A DNA stretch of 64,000 bases. Source: Arthrobacter pascens. GTDB lineage: Bacteria > Actinomycetota > Actinomycetes > Actinomycetales > Micrococcaceae. The position numbers and the translations under genes were made by a program. This document shows, in pieces, positions 41,709 through 49,923 of this stretch. The notes under the pieces are model-generated. The model worked only from the letters and a program-made list of their open reading frames with translations, had not been told where the DNA came from and made no database searches. Numbering within the stretch: position 1 is the first letter of the stretch; the number at the start of each line of letters is the position of its first letter. The stretch lies in assembly GCF_017052465.1 (NCBI RefSeq), contig NZ_JAFHKT010000150.1:1-64000 (forward strand), in the 5' to 3' direction.

Positions 41709-43928
41709 ATGGTCTCAATGCCTCACCAGCGCCACTCTTTCTTCCGTGGATCCCTGACCTTGGCCGGCGTTGCCGCGCTGGTGGCCGCGGTGCTGATCGC
41801 GCCGCCGGCCTCGGCGGCTCCGGATGAGCCGGCACCGTTTCCTGCCGCGCCGAAGACAGCCCCCGCCGCACTAACCCCGGCCCGCGGCGCCGTCCCGACC
41901 GACCAGTTCATCGTCAAGTACAAGGACGGGGCCGCAGCAGCCCCCGCGGACCGGGCGAGGGCGTTCGGCCCCGCCGCCGCGAAGCTCGGAATCCAAGTCA
42001 AGGAGATCCGGTCCACAGCGGGCGGCGCGCGCGTGCTCCGCGCCGGCAAGAAGCTGGCCGCCGCGGAAGCAGAGACGCTCCTTGCCTCGCTTCGGGCGGA
42101 TCCCGCCGTCGCCTATGCCGAGCCGGACACCATCATGCAGGCCAAGGCCGCCTTGCCGAATGATCCGGGCATGCCCTACCAGTGGAACCTGTTCCAGGAA
42201 CCCGCAGGTGTCCGTGCAGCCGGGGCCTGGGACGTCACCCGCGGCGAGGGCGAAGTGGTGGCCGTGGTAGACACCGGCATCACCAGTCACCCCGACCTGG
42301 AAGCGAACGTGCTGCCGGGCTATGACATGATTTCCGTCGCCTCCGAAGCCCGCGACGGTAACGGCCGGGACCCCGACCCCACCGACGAAGGGGACTACGG
42401 CCCAACGGAACTGTGCCCCGGCTCGCCGTCGTGGCCGTCGTCGTGGCACGGCACCCACGTGGCGGGCATCATCGCCGCCGTCACTGACAATGCCGAAGGC
42501 ATCGCGGGAGTAGCACCGCACGCCAAGGTCCTGCCTGTGCGGGCCCTGGGCCCGTGCGGCGGTTACGTTTCGGACATCACGGACGCCGTGCTCTGGGCTG
42601 CCGGCGCCCCGGTTGCCGGCGTCGAGGAGATCAACCCCAATCCGGCCCGCGTGATCAACCTGAGCCTGGGCGGCGTGGAAGCCTGCTCGCAGACGTTCCA
42701 GTCAGTCATCAACACCGCGAACAGCCACGGCGCCGCCGTCGTCGTGGCCGCCGGTAACGAGAGCCAGCCGGCGGAAGCCTCCAGCCCCGCCAACTGCCAG
42801 AACGTCATCAGCGTTGCCGCCGGCAGCCGCACCGGCTCGCTCGCGCCCTATTCCAACTACGGTGACGCCGTGGATCTCACCGCACCCGGGGGAGACCTGA
42901 CCATGACGTCGGAGGACGGCATCGTCTCCACGTCAAACTTCGGATCAACCACGGCCACTATGGCGGACTACTACGCGGCCCAGGGAACGTCCTCCGCTGC
43001 TCCGCATGTTGCCGGTGCAGCTGCGCTGCTGATGGCCAAGCTCGGACCGAATGCAGCTCCCGCCGCCGTCGAGGAACGGCTCAAAGCCACTGCGCGGCCC
43101 ATGCCCGCCGGCTGCCTGCTCGGCTGCGGTGCCGGCCTGGTGGATGCCGCCGCCGCGGTCCTGCCGGACCGCACTCACATCACCCTGATCGTTGCCGCCG
43201 GAGACCTGAACTCGGACCGGAAGGCAGATGTCCTGGCGCGGGACTCCGGCGGAACCCTGTGGGTGTACCCGGGCAACGGGCGCGGCGCCTGGCTGCCGCG
43301 CATCCGCGTGGGCGGCGGCTGGAACGGGATGACCGCCGTCGTCGGAACCGGCGACATGAACAGCGACGGCCGGCCCGACGTGCTGGCCCGTGACTCCGGC
43401 GGAACATCGTGGCTGTACCCCGGCAACGGGCGCAGCGGCTGGTTGCCGCGCATCCGCGTGGGCGGCGGCTGGAACAGCATGACGGCCATGGTGGGACCGG
43501 GCGACATGAACGGCGACGGCAAATCCGACCTGCTGGCGCGGGACACCGGCGGGGCGCTCTGGCTGTACCCGGGCAACGGGCACGCAGGGTGGCTGCCGCG
43601 CGTCGCCGCCGGCAGCGGCTGGAACGTAATGACCGCCTTCGTCGGCGCCGGCGACATGAACGGCGACCGCCGCGCCGACCTGATGGCGCGCGACACCGCC
43701 GGCACCCTGTGGCTGTACCCCGGAAACGGGCAAGGTGGCTCGACGACCAGAGTGCGGATGGGCAGCGGCTGGAACTACATGTCCGCCATGGCCGGACGCG
43801 GCGACTTCAACGGCGACGTCCGCAACGACCTCCTGGCCGTTGATACGGCCGGCGTGCTCTGGCTGTACCCCGGCAACGGCGCCTCCGGCGTGACGGGACG
43901 GATCCGGCTGGGCGGTGGCTGGAACTAG
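41709..43928 (+). CDS. Secreted subtilisin-like serine protease with FG-GAP tail
   Basis: A 739-residue exported S8 protease: signal peptide, I9-like propeptide (FIVKYKDGAAAA..RAFGPAA), then the catalytic domain with Asp188 (VVAVVDTGITSHPDLE), His247 (SWHGTHVAGIIAAV) and Ser428 (GTSSAAPHVAGAAALL). After residue 490 come five FG-GAP repeats (GDLNSDRKADVLARDSGGTL) ending GGGWN, the same module as in the giant protein at 26227. The tail may bind glycans or the cell surface. An ATG three codons downstream is another possible start. A hairpin follows the stop. Confidence 0.9.
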   Translation: MVSMPHQRHSFFRGSLTLAGVAALVAAVLIAPPASAAPDEPAPFPAAPKTAPAALTPARGAVPTDQFIVKYKDGAAAAPADRARAFGPAAAKLGIQVKEIRSTAGGARVLRAGKKLAAAEAETLLASLRADPAVAYAEPDTIMQAKAALPNDPGMPYQWNLFQEPAGVRAAGAWDVTRGEGEVVAVVDTGITSHPDLEANVLPGYDMISVASEARDGNGRDPDPTDEGDYGPTELCPGSPSWPSSWHGTHVAGIIAAVTDNAEGIAGVAPHAKVLPVRALGPCGGYVSDITDAVLWAAGAPVAGVEEINPNPARVINLSLGGVEACSQTFQSVINTANSHGAAVVVAAGNESQPAEASSPANCQNVISVAAGSRTGSLAPYSNYGDAVDLTAPGGDLTMTSEDGIVSTSNFGSTTATMADYYAAQGTSSAAPHVAGAAALLMAKLGPNAAPAAVEERLKATARPMPAGCLLGCGAGLVDAAAAVLPDRTHITLIVAAGDLNSDRKADVLARDSGGTLWVYPGNGRGAWLPRIRVGGGWNGMTAVVGTGDMNSDGRPDVLARDSGGTSWLYPGNGRSGWLPRIRVGGGWNSMTAMVGPGDMNGDGKSDLLARDTGGALWLYPGNGHAGWLPRVAAGSGWNVMTAFVGAGDMNGDRRADLMARDTAGTLWLYPGNGQGGSTTRVRMGSGWNYMSAMAGRGDFNGDVRNDLLAVDTAGVLWLYPGNGASGVTGRIRLGGGWN

Positions 43929-43954
43929 GGGCTTTCTCCTCGAGGGGAACGCCC
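43929..43954. terminator. Hairpin between convergent genes
   Basis: GGGCTTTCTCC (43929-43939) pairs with GGGGAACGCCC (43944-43954) across TCGA, with one mismatch and one G-T pair. It sits in the 30-bp gap between convergent stops. Confidence 0.5.
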
Positions 43955-43958
43955 GGCG

Positions 43959-45506
43959 TCACCCAAGAACCGCATTCAGCGGTACATACTTCAGGTTGGA
44001 GGTGGTGCCTCCGGTGTTGGTTTCGTCGTGGACCACGAGGAGACCCTGTTCGAACTGAGGTCCGGCATTGAGGGCGGTGACATCAATTCCGTCAGTTCCG
44101 GTCACGGCGTCGATTGTCCCGTTGGAGCCGACCCGGAACTTCTTGATGAACGGGTTGCTGCCGGCACGGTCATACACCGCTATTGTTGAATCCCCTTGGC
44201 TGGAGACGAACAGCTTCCCGGAACCGTTCTCGCCATAGGCGATGCTCATGCCCTCGATATCGGCCACTAGACGTCCGCCGCCGGCAGTATCCACAGAGAC
44301 GCGGCCCGCACCCGCGCCGGGTTCGGCCCCGTACTTCCAGACTGCTACGTCCTCCTGGCCAACATAGAGGTGTCCAAGCTCGTCGTCAGCGACACAGCTC
44401 TCTGTGATGCTGCTTATCGAGAGCGTTCGGACCAGGGTCGCGTCGACCTTACCGGAGCCGTCGTCAATCAATTCAAACTGCTGGATTGAGCCCGCCCCGT
44501 TGGGCGTCACGAAGGCATAAAACTTGCCGCTGATCCTGCTGTGGTACAGGCAGGATCCTAGGTTGGGAGCGAACGTTGCGATGCTGCGTGCAGCAACGGG
44601 TGAAAGGGTTCTGCTCGCAGGATCCAACGAATACAGGACGAGGGTATTGTTTGTCCGGTTGTTTGCCCCGACCAGCACCATCGATTGTCCTGATGAAGAG
44701 AAGCCGGACCTGGTGTCGACGTTGCCGATCATCCCGTCCTGCCGGAACTGGATCAGCTTGCCGTCCATGCCGAACACTCCGATGCCGCCGCCGGAGGTCG
44801 CCTTGTTGTCAGCAATCACCACGCTATTGGCAGGATTTGCTGGATCGACCCAAATGGCAGAGTCATCTGAGATGTCGCCCGAGCCGGAAAAGCCGACGTT
44901 CTCAACTGCCGGCTGCACGGTCGAAATGGGCGGCGGCGGGGCTGGATCGTAGGTAATGACGAGTTGGGGCCGCTGCGAGGCCTCGCGGGAAGCCAGGCTG
45001 CCCTGCGACGCGGAAGTGGTGTTGAGCCCGAAACTGACGCTGCCGGAAGGCGCGACGGCACTCGTTGGCAAAGTTGCACTCACATATTGGCTCGAACGCA
45101 ACACTCCCGTCCGGGCAAGTTCCGCCGTTTGCCAGGCTGGCTGGTTAGCGGAAGTCACGGTCGTTTCTTCCCAGGCATTGCTGGCGGGGTGGACTATCAG
45201 GCTCGCGTTCACCGAGGTCCTCGAATAGATCCTGAAACTGACATTGGTGATGCTGCTGCCCGCTGGCAGCGAAACATCGAACCTTAGCAATACACGGTAG
45301 GTGTTCTGTGACACCGCCAAGGAAGTCGCCCGGCCAAAGTTGCTGTTTGGCGAGGCGGTGGAAACATAGGTGTCCGCCACCGCGTTGAGGGTGACTGTCG
45401 TAGGGGCGGCGACGGCCGGCTTGGGCACGTCGCTGAGCAAAGCAAAAGCGCCTAGTGTCGCTAAGGCGAGCAAGGGCGCAAGGAAAAGGCGGAAATGACT
45501 GAGCAT
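43959..45506 (-). CDS. Secreted beta-propeller phytase-like protein with N-terminal CBM96/DNRLRE domain
   Basis: A 515-residue exported protein. After a signal peptide, residues 38-190 form a DNRLRE/CBM96-type domain (VADTYVSTASPNSNFGRATS, NTYRVLLRFDVSLPAGSSI). Residues 205-515 look like a 3-phytase-type propeller: DDSAIWVDPANPANSVVIAD, IGVFGMDGKLI, HLYVGQEDVAVWKYGAE and VVHDETNT. Beta-propeller phytases use calcium to remove phosphate from phytate outside the cell. Some relatives have lost activity, so the substrate is unproven. It is transcribed alone, converging on the subtilisin gene. Confidence 0.75.
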   Translation of the reverse strand: MLSHFRLFLAPLLALATLGAFALLSDVPKPAVAAPTTVTLNAVADTYVSTASPNSNFGRATSLAVSQNTYRVLLRFDVSLPAGSSITNVSFRIYSRTSVNASLIVHPASNAWEETTVTSANQPAWQTAELARTGVLRSSQYVSATLPTSAVAPSGSVSFGLNTTSASQGSLASREASQRPQLVITYDPAPPPPISTVQPAVENVGFSGSGDISDDSAIWVDPANPANSVVIADNKATSGGGIGVFGMDGKLIQFRQDGMIGNVDTRSGFSSSGQSMVLVGANNRTNNTLVLYSLDPASRTLSPVAARSIATFAPNLGSCLYHSRISGKFYAFVTPNGAGSIQQFELIDDGSGKVDATLVRTLSISSITESCVADDELGHLYVGQEDVAVWKYGAEPGAGAGRVSVDTAGGGRLVADIEGMSIAYGENGSGKLFVSSQGDSTIAVYDRAGSNPFIKKFRVGSNGTIDAVTGTDGIDVTALNAGPQFEQGLLVVHDETNTGGTTSNLKYVPLNAVLG

Positions 45507-45732
45507 GGCGCATTCCTGAGGGGCCTTATGTGGTGAAGGCCCTCGTTGAAGGTGAATCGGCCGTCCCAGCCATAGCCGTCTCGGAGCCGCCGATCAGCAG
45601 ACGTTGAGCGATCGGTGCCGCAGCGCGTAAAAACGACGCCAGTTGAATTTCTGAAAAATATCGAACAGGCACTCACAATGGGGCCTGATTCGGATTATGT
45701 GGGCGCAGAGTGGCAGTGTCAACCAGTTAAAA

Positions 45733-46407
45733 CTAGGGCGTCTCGAGCAGGCGTCCCAGGCCGTCCAGGATGAGGTCCAGCCCGAAGTCGAATTCGTCAC
45801 CGAAGTCATAGCCCGGCTTGAGGACGTGCTCGGTGGCGATCTCCACCATGTGCGGGTACTGCCCGGTGGAGAACAGCTGCACGATCGGCGCCGTGACCTC
45901 GGCGGCGGTGTCCCGGCCCTTGAACGGCAGGGCGGCTTCCTGCAGCGCGAATCCGTAGATGTAGCTGTCCAGCAGTGCGTACGCGTGCGCCGTCATCTGC
46001 ACGGAGAAACCCGCGGCACGCAGCGTGGCCAGGGTCGCCTCGTGGTGGTGCAGCGTTGCAGGGCCGGGGGAGGTCCGGGATTCCAGCAGACCCACGGCCC
46101 AGGGGTGGCGCTGCAGCGCACTCCGCACGTCATGTGCCCGGCGGCGCATCTCACCGAGCCAGTCGCCCTCCGCTGATGGAAGACCGATTTCGCTGAAGAC
46201 AAGGTCCACGATGCCGTCGAGGATCTCCTCCTTGTTGGCGACGTAGTGGTACAGCGACATGGCCTTCGTTCCCATGCTTTGCGCCAGCGAGCGGATGGTC
46301 AGCGCGGCAAGTCCCGACTCGTCCGCCAGTTCCACTGCGCAACGGAGCACCCTTTCGCGGCTGAGGGAAACGCGCTTCGGCGCACGCTCCTGCGCTGGTG
46401 TCGACAT
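45733..46407 (-). CDS. TetR-family repressor
   Basis: A 224-residue regulator. The N-terminal helix-turn-helix spans about residues 15-60 (LSRERVLRCAVELADESGLA, IRSLAQSMGTKAMSLYHYVA), and the C-terminal TetR_C-type ligand domain begins at about 85. The ATG at 46407 is preceded by GGGAGGA. It is divergent from an oxidoreductase gene, with two palindromic operator sites between them. It probably represses both its own gene and the oxidoreductase until a hydrophobic ligand binds. Confidence 0.85.
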   Translation of the reverse strand: MSTPAQERAPKRVSLSRERVLRCAVELADESGLAALTIRSLAQSMGTKAMSLYHYVANKEEILDGIVDLVFSEIGLPSAEGDWLGEMRRRAHDVRSALQRHPWAVGLLESRTSPGPATLHHHEATLATLRAAGFSVQMTAHAYALLDSYIYGFALQEAALPFKGRDTAAEVTAPIVQLFSTGQYPHMVEIATEHVLKPGYDFGDEFDFGLDLILDGLGRLLETP

Positions 46408-46432
46408 TGGTCCTCCCGGGCTCTAGCTCTTT

Positions 46433-46469
46433 CGTACACTGTACGCTAATCTTTTTCGTACAGCGTACG
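46433..46469. promoter_or_regulatory. Two palindromic TetR operators
   Basis: CGTACACTGTACG at 46433-46445 and CGTACAGCGTACG at 46457-46469 are near-identical palindromes whose centres lie 24 bp apart. They fall between the divergent starts at 46407 and 46503, the expected place for TetR sites. Confidence 0.8.
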
Positions 46470-46502
46470 AAAAAGTTCGCCCTACTCGAAAAGGAAACGG
46501 TC

Positions 46503-47537
46503 ATGGATTCTGACGGCCAGCGCGTCACAGAGGCACCCTTGATGGACGATGCTCAGTCCGGCGACGGGTCAATGCGGGCCATCGTGCAGGACGCCTACGG
46601 CTCGGCCGACGTCCTGCGTTTGGCGCGGATCCCGAAGCCCGAGCCGAAGGCCAACGAAGTGCTTGTCCGCGTGCACGCCGCCGGAATGGACCGCGGCACC
46701 TGGCACCGGACCACGGGGAAGCCGTACCTGCTCCGCCTCGTGTTCGGCCTCCGCAAACCCAAGAATCCGGTTCCCGGCCTGGATGTGGCCGGGACCGTCG
46801 CGGCAGTGGGATCCGCCGTCACCCGGTTCCGTCCCGGCGACGAGGTGTTCGGCTTCGGCCGTGGTTCGTACGCGCAGTACACCGTGGCGCTGGAGGACAA
46901 GCTCGCCCACAAGCCCGGAAACCTCTCCTTCGAGCAGGCAGCGGTGGTTCCGGTGTCCGCCAGCACCGCCCTGCAGGGGCTCCGCGCCGGCGGGATCACG
47001 GCCGGGCAGAAGGTGCTGATCCTGGGTGCCTCCGGCGGCGTCGGGAGCTATGCGGTGCAGCTCGCCAAGGCCTCCGGGCTGGAGGTCACGGGCGCGTGCA
47101 GCACGTCGAAGATGGATCTGGTGCGCGCCCTCGGCGCCGACCGCGTCATCGACTACACCCGGGAGGACTTCGCTGACGGCACGCGGAAGTACGACGTCAT
47201 CCTGGATCTCGCCGGAAATCCCACGCTTAAGCGCCTGCGCCGCGCACTCACGCCCTCCGGCACGGCCGTCATTGCAGGAGGGGAGGAGGGCGGCCCCTGG
47301 ACCGGCGGCATCGGCCGGCAGTTCCGGGCGCTGGCCCTGTCCCTGTTCATCCGCCAGCGGCTGACCATGCTCGCCGCCCGCGAGGGCAGCGAGGACCTTG
47401 AGTACCTGTCCGGACTTCTCGACGCCGGAACCCTCACCCCGGCCATCGACTGCACCTACCCGCTGCACCAGGTTCCGGACGCCATGCGCTACTTCGACGC
47501 CGGCAATGCCCGCGGAAAGATCGCCGTCAGCCTCTGA
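46503..47537 (+). CDS. Zinc-independent NAD(P)-dependent alcohol dehydrogenase/quinone reductase
   Basis: A 344-residue medium-chain dehydrogenase of the quinone-reductase type. The N-terminal domain has VPGLDVAGTVAAVGSAVTRF and PGDEVFGFGRGSYAQYTVAL. The Rossmann domain has VLILGASGGVGSYAVQLAKA, the NAD(P)-binding glycine motif, and ends with DAMRYFDAGNARGKIAVSL. No zinc-binding Cys cluster is present. The ATG at 46503 follows AAAGGAAA; earlier in-frame codons lie in the operator region. Its partner is the divergent TetR gene. The substrate is unknown. Confidence 0.85.
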   Translation: MDSDGQRVTEAPLMDDAQSGDGSMRAIVQDAYGSADVLRLARIPKPEPKANEVLVRVHAAGMDRGTWHRTTGKPYLLRLVFGLRKPKNPVPGLDVAGTVAAVGSAVTRFRPGDEVFGFGRGSYAQYTVALEDKLAHKPGNLSFEQAAVVPVSASTALQGLRAGGITAGQKVLILGASGGVGSYAVQLAKASGLEVTGACSTSKMDLVRALGADRVIDYTREDFADGTRKYDVILDLAGNPTLKRLRRALTPSGTAVIAGGEEGGPWTGGIGRQFRALALSLFIRQRLTMLAAREGSEDLEYLSGLLDAGTLTPAIDCTYPLHQVPDAMRYFDAGNARGKIAVSL

Positions 47538-47630
47538 GCCGGATCGGGCGTGGTTCATGCTTCGAGAGCTCTTTGGCCGAGGGAAATCTGGAGTGTTGAC
47601 GCGGCGCTGGATGCATGCCAACGTTTCGTC

Positions 47631-48593
47631 ATGTCCACAGGAACTGTGCGCATCGCTGCAATTCAGGCCACCCCGGTAATCCTCGATGCGGAGGCCTCGG
47701 TGTCAAAGGCGCTCCATCTCCTGGGCGAGGCAGCAGGCCAGGGCGTGAAACTCGCGGTGTTCCCTGAAACGTTTATCCCCCTGTACCCGTCAGGGGCCTG
47801 GGCCTACCAAGCGGCCCGGTTCGACGGATTCGATGAGATGTGGATCCGTCTCTGGGACAACTCTGTCGACGTCCCCGGCCCCCACATCGACCGTTTCATC
47901 AAGGCATGTGCCGAGCATGGCATCTACTGCGTGCTTGGAGTGAACGAACGGGAATCCGCCAGGCCGGGAAGTCTCTACAACACCATGCTCTTGCTGGGTC
48001 CTGAGGGTTTGCTCTGGAAACATCGCAAGTTGATGCCCACGATGCACGAACGCCTGTTCCACGGCGTCGGTCACGGACAGGACCTGAATGTCACCGAGAC
48101 TCCAGTGGGGAGGGTTGGCGGCCTCATCTGTTGGGAGAATCGCATGCCTCTCGCCCGATATGAGATGTATCGTCAGGGCGTGCAGATCTGGGCGGCCCCG
48201 ACGGCCGATGACTCTGACGGCTGGATCTCGACTATGAGTCACATCGCGATCGAATCCGGTGCGTTCGTGGTCTCGGCCCCTCAATATATCCCCCGCTCTG
48301 CGTTTCCCGATGACTTCCCGGTGCAGTTGCCAGACGATGGCAGGGCGCTCGGACGAGGTGGAGCGGCGGTCTTCGAGCCACTCAACGGCAGCGCCATAGC
48401 AGGTCCTCTCTATGATCAGGAAGGGATTGTTGCCGCTGACGTCGACCTGGGCCGCTCCATGACCGCGAAGCGAATTTTCGACGTTGTGGGGCACTACAGC
48501 CGTGAAGATGTCCTCTACCCACCGGCCCCGAGCAACCACGCTTCGGAAGGCCCAGCATTTTCGCCGCGGACTCGACCGCGCCTTGGGAACTAG
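47631..48593 (+). CDS. Nitrilase-family carbon-nitrogen hydrolase
   Basis: A 320-residue enzyme with the Glu-Lys-Cys triad: Glu46 (AVFPETFIP), Lys133 (KHRKLMPT) and Cys167 (GGLICWENRMP). The WENRM sequence after the Cys and the overall length match true nitrilases, which hydrolyse nitriles to acids, better than amidases. The ATG at 47631 gives MSTGTVRIAAIQATPVILDA, the normal start of the fold; the longer frame upstream is not conserved in style. It follows the oxidoreductase by about 90 bp and may share its control. Confidence 0.85.
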   Translation: MSTGTVRIAAIQATPVILDAEASVSKALHLLGEAAGQGVKLAVFPETFIPLYPSGAWAYQAARFDGFDEMWIRLWDNSVDVPGPHIDRFIKACAEHGIYCVLGVNERESARPGSLYNTMLLLGPEGLLWKHRKLMPTMHERLFHGVGHGQDLNVTETPVGRVGGLICWENRMPLARYEMYRQGVQIWAAPTADDSDGWISTMSHIAIESGAFVVSAPQYIPRSAFPDDFPVQLPDDGRALGRGGAAVFEPLNGSAIAGPLYDQEGIVAADVDLGRSMTAKRIFDVVGHYSREDVLYPPAPSNHASEGPAFSPRTRPRLGN

Positions 48594-48807
48594 CGCCGCG
48601 ACGCGCGGTATTGCGACGGCGCTCGACCCACCCGCCCAATCCGACGCCGGTACCGAACAGGCTGGTCCCACAAGCGCCTTTGCGGTGCGGTTTTCTGCGG
48701 AACAGGAAACAGCGTAGACACCTCGAACTCACCATCCCGAAACGCTGCAGAAAACTTCATGGTGCAGGCTGGCCTTGTTGAAGCGGTTTCGTGAAAGGAG
48801 CCCGGTG

Positions 48808-49227
48808 ATGGGTGAGAATGGGGACCCCCAGGTGTGGTCATTGGCGGAGCTTGCAGCAGGGGACGAGATCGAGGCATGGCACCGCGGGCGCCTCGCCTAC
48901 CGGGGAAGGGTGGTCAGCACGTTGGCGGACATCGACCTGTTCTGGATCATCGATGCCCGGACCGGCGCTCGCAGGCTGCTGGACCTTGAGCAGCTCAGCG
49001 TCCGGCGGATGCCGGCCGTTAGGCCTGCCGCCGCCGTCGGGACGCCCGCCGTCGGGAACCCCGGTCCTGACGTCGCCCGGAAACCGGCGTCCGCCGTGCC
49101 GGATCCAGCCATGCTGGACCGGACGGTGCCGGACCCGGCGGTGCTGAATTCGGCGGTGCCCAAGCAGCCCGCGCCGAAGCCGGGATCTGGCGCGTGGCGG
49201 CAGGTCACCTTCGTCGAGGCGGGGTGA
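48808..49227 (+). CDS. Small protein with an AGDxIEA domain, paralogous to the one at 56096
   Basis: A 139-residue protein. Residues 8-65 form a compact domain: SLAELAAGDEIEAWHRGRLA, then YRGRVVSTLADIDLFWIIDA and RTGARRLLDLEQLSVRRM. It is followed by a Pro/Ala/Val-rich tail with repeated DPA/VP segments. The domain matches the protein at 56096-56329 almost position by position, including FWI.D.RTG.RRL. The ATG at 48808 is set by GAAAGGAG eight bases upstream. It converges on the K+ regulator gene. The fold resembles a small beta-barrel, but I recognise no family. Confidence 0.6.
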   Translation: MGENGDPQVWSLAELAAGDEIEAWHRGRLAYRGRVVSTLADIDLFWIIDARTGARRLLDLEQLSVRRMPAVRPAAAVGTPAVGNPGPDVARKPASAVPDPAMLDRTVPDPAVLNSAVPKQPAPKPGSGAWRQVTFVEAG

Positions 49228-49230
49228 CCG

Positions 49231-49923
49231 TCAGGGGAGGTTGCTGAAGAATTCGGCCTGGGCCTTGCTGCCCTGGACGATGATCTGGTCCTCCTCGTAC
49301 AGCACGGTCTGGGCGGTGGTGTGCCCCCACGTGCCGCCGGGGCGCTTGACCGCCACAATCGTGATGCCGTACTTGTCCCGCATGTGCAGCACGCCGAGGG
49401 GGCGGTCCTGCGCTTCCGCGGGAGGGCTGGTGCGGATCATCACGAAGTCGTCCTCGAACTCCACGTAGTCGAGAAGGGAGCCGCGGACCAGGTGTGCCAC
49501 GCGCTTGCCCATGTCGTGCTCCGGGCGGATCACGTGGTTCACGCCGAGCTGCTCCAGGATCTCGGCATGGGGATCGCTGATGGCCTTGGCCCAGATCTGC
49601 GGTTTGTGGAACGTGAGGAGGCGCGAGGTGGTCAGGATGCTCGCCTCGATGTCGCTGCCGATGCCCACCACGGCCCGGTCGAACTCGTGCACGGAGAGCT
49701 GGCGCAGCACGTCCTCCCTGGTGGAGTCCGCCCGCACCACATGGGTGAGCCGCCCGTTGTAGGACTGCACGATTTCTTCGCTGGCGTCGATGCCGAGCAC
49801 CTCGGTGCCCTGGGCCTCGAGTTCCAGCGCGAGGGCGCCGCCGAAGCGGCCCAGGCCGATGACGACGACGGAGTCCGCCAGCGCGGGCCGGTATCCGTTG
49901 CGCGAGAAGATGTTCTTAGCCAA
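49231..49923 (-). CDS. K+ uptake regulatory subunit (KtrA/TrkA type, RCK domains)
   Basis: A 230-residue cytoplasmic protein. RCK_N holds the Rossmann motif VVVIGLGRFGGALALELEAQ and continues to about residue 140. RCK_C covers 145-225 with LHMRDKYGITIVAVKRP. Such subunits bind nucleotides or c-di-AMP and gate the KtrB/TrkH channel. A TTG at 49923 gives the normal MAKNIFSRNGYRP beginning and follows AAGGAAAGG; an in-frame ATG at 49950 would overlap the upstream gene by 35 bp. The gene follows the channel gene, so the two are a co-translated pair. Confidence 0.85.
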   Translation of the reverse strand: MAKNIFSRNGYRPALADSVVVIGLGRFGGALALELEAQGTEVLGIDASEEIVQSYNGRLTHVVRADSTREDVLRQLSVHEFDRAVVGIGSDIEASILTTSRLLTFHKPQIWAKAISDPHAEILEQLGVNHVIRPEHDMGKRVAHLVRGSLLDYVEFEDDFVMIRTSPPAEAQDRPLGVLHMRDKYGITIVAVKRPGGTWGHTTAQTVLYEEDQIIVQGSKAQAEFFSNLP

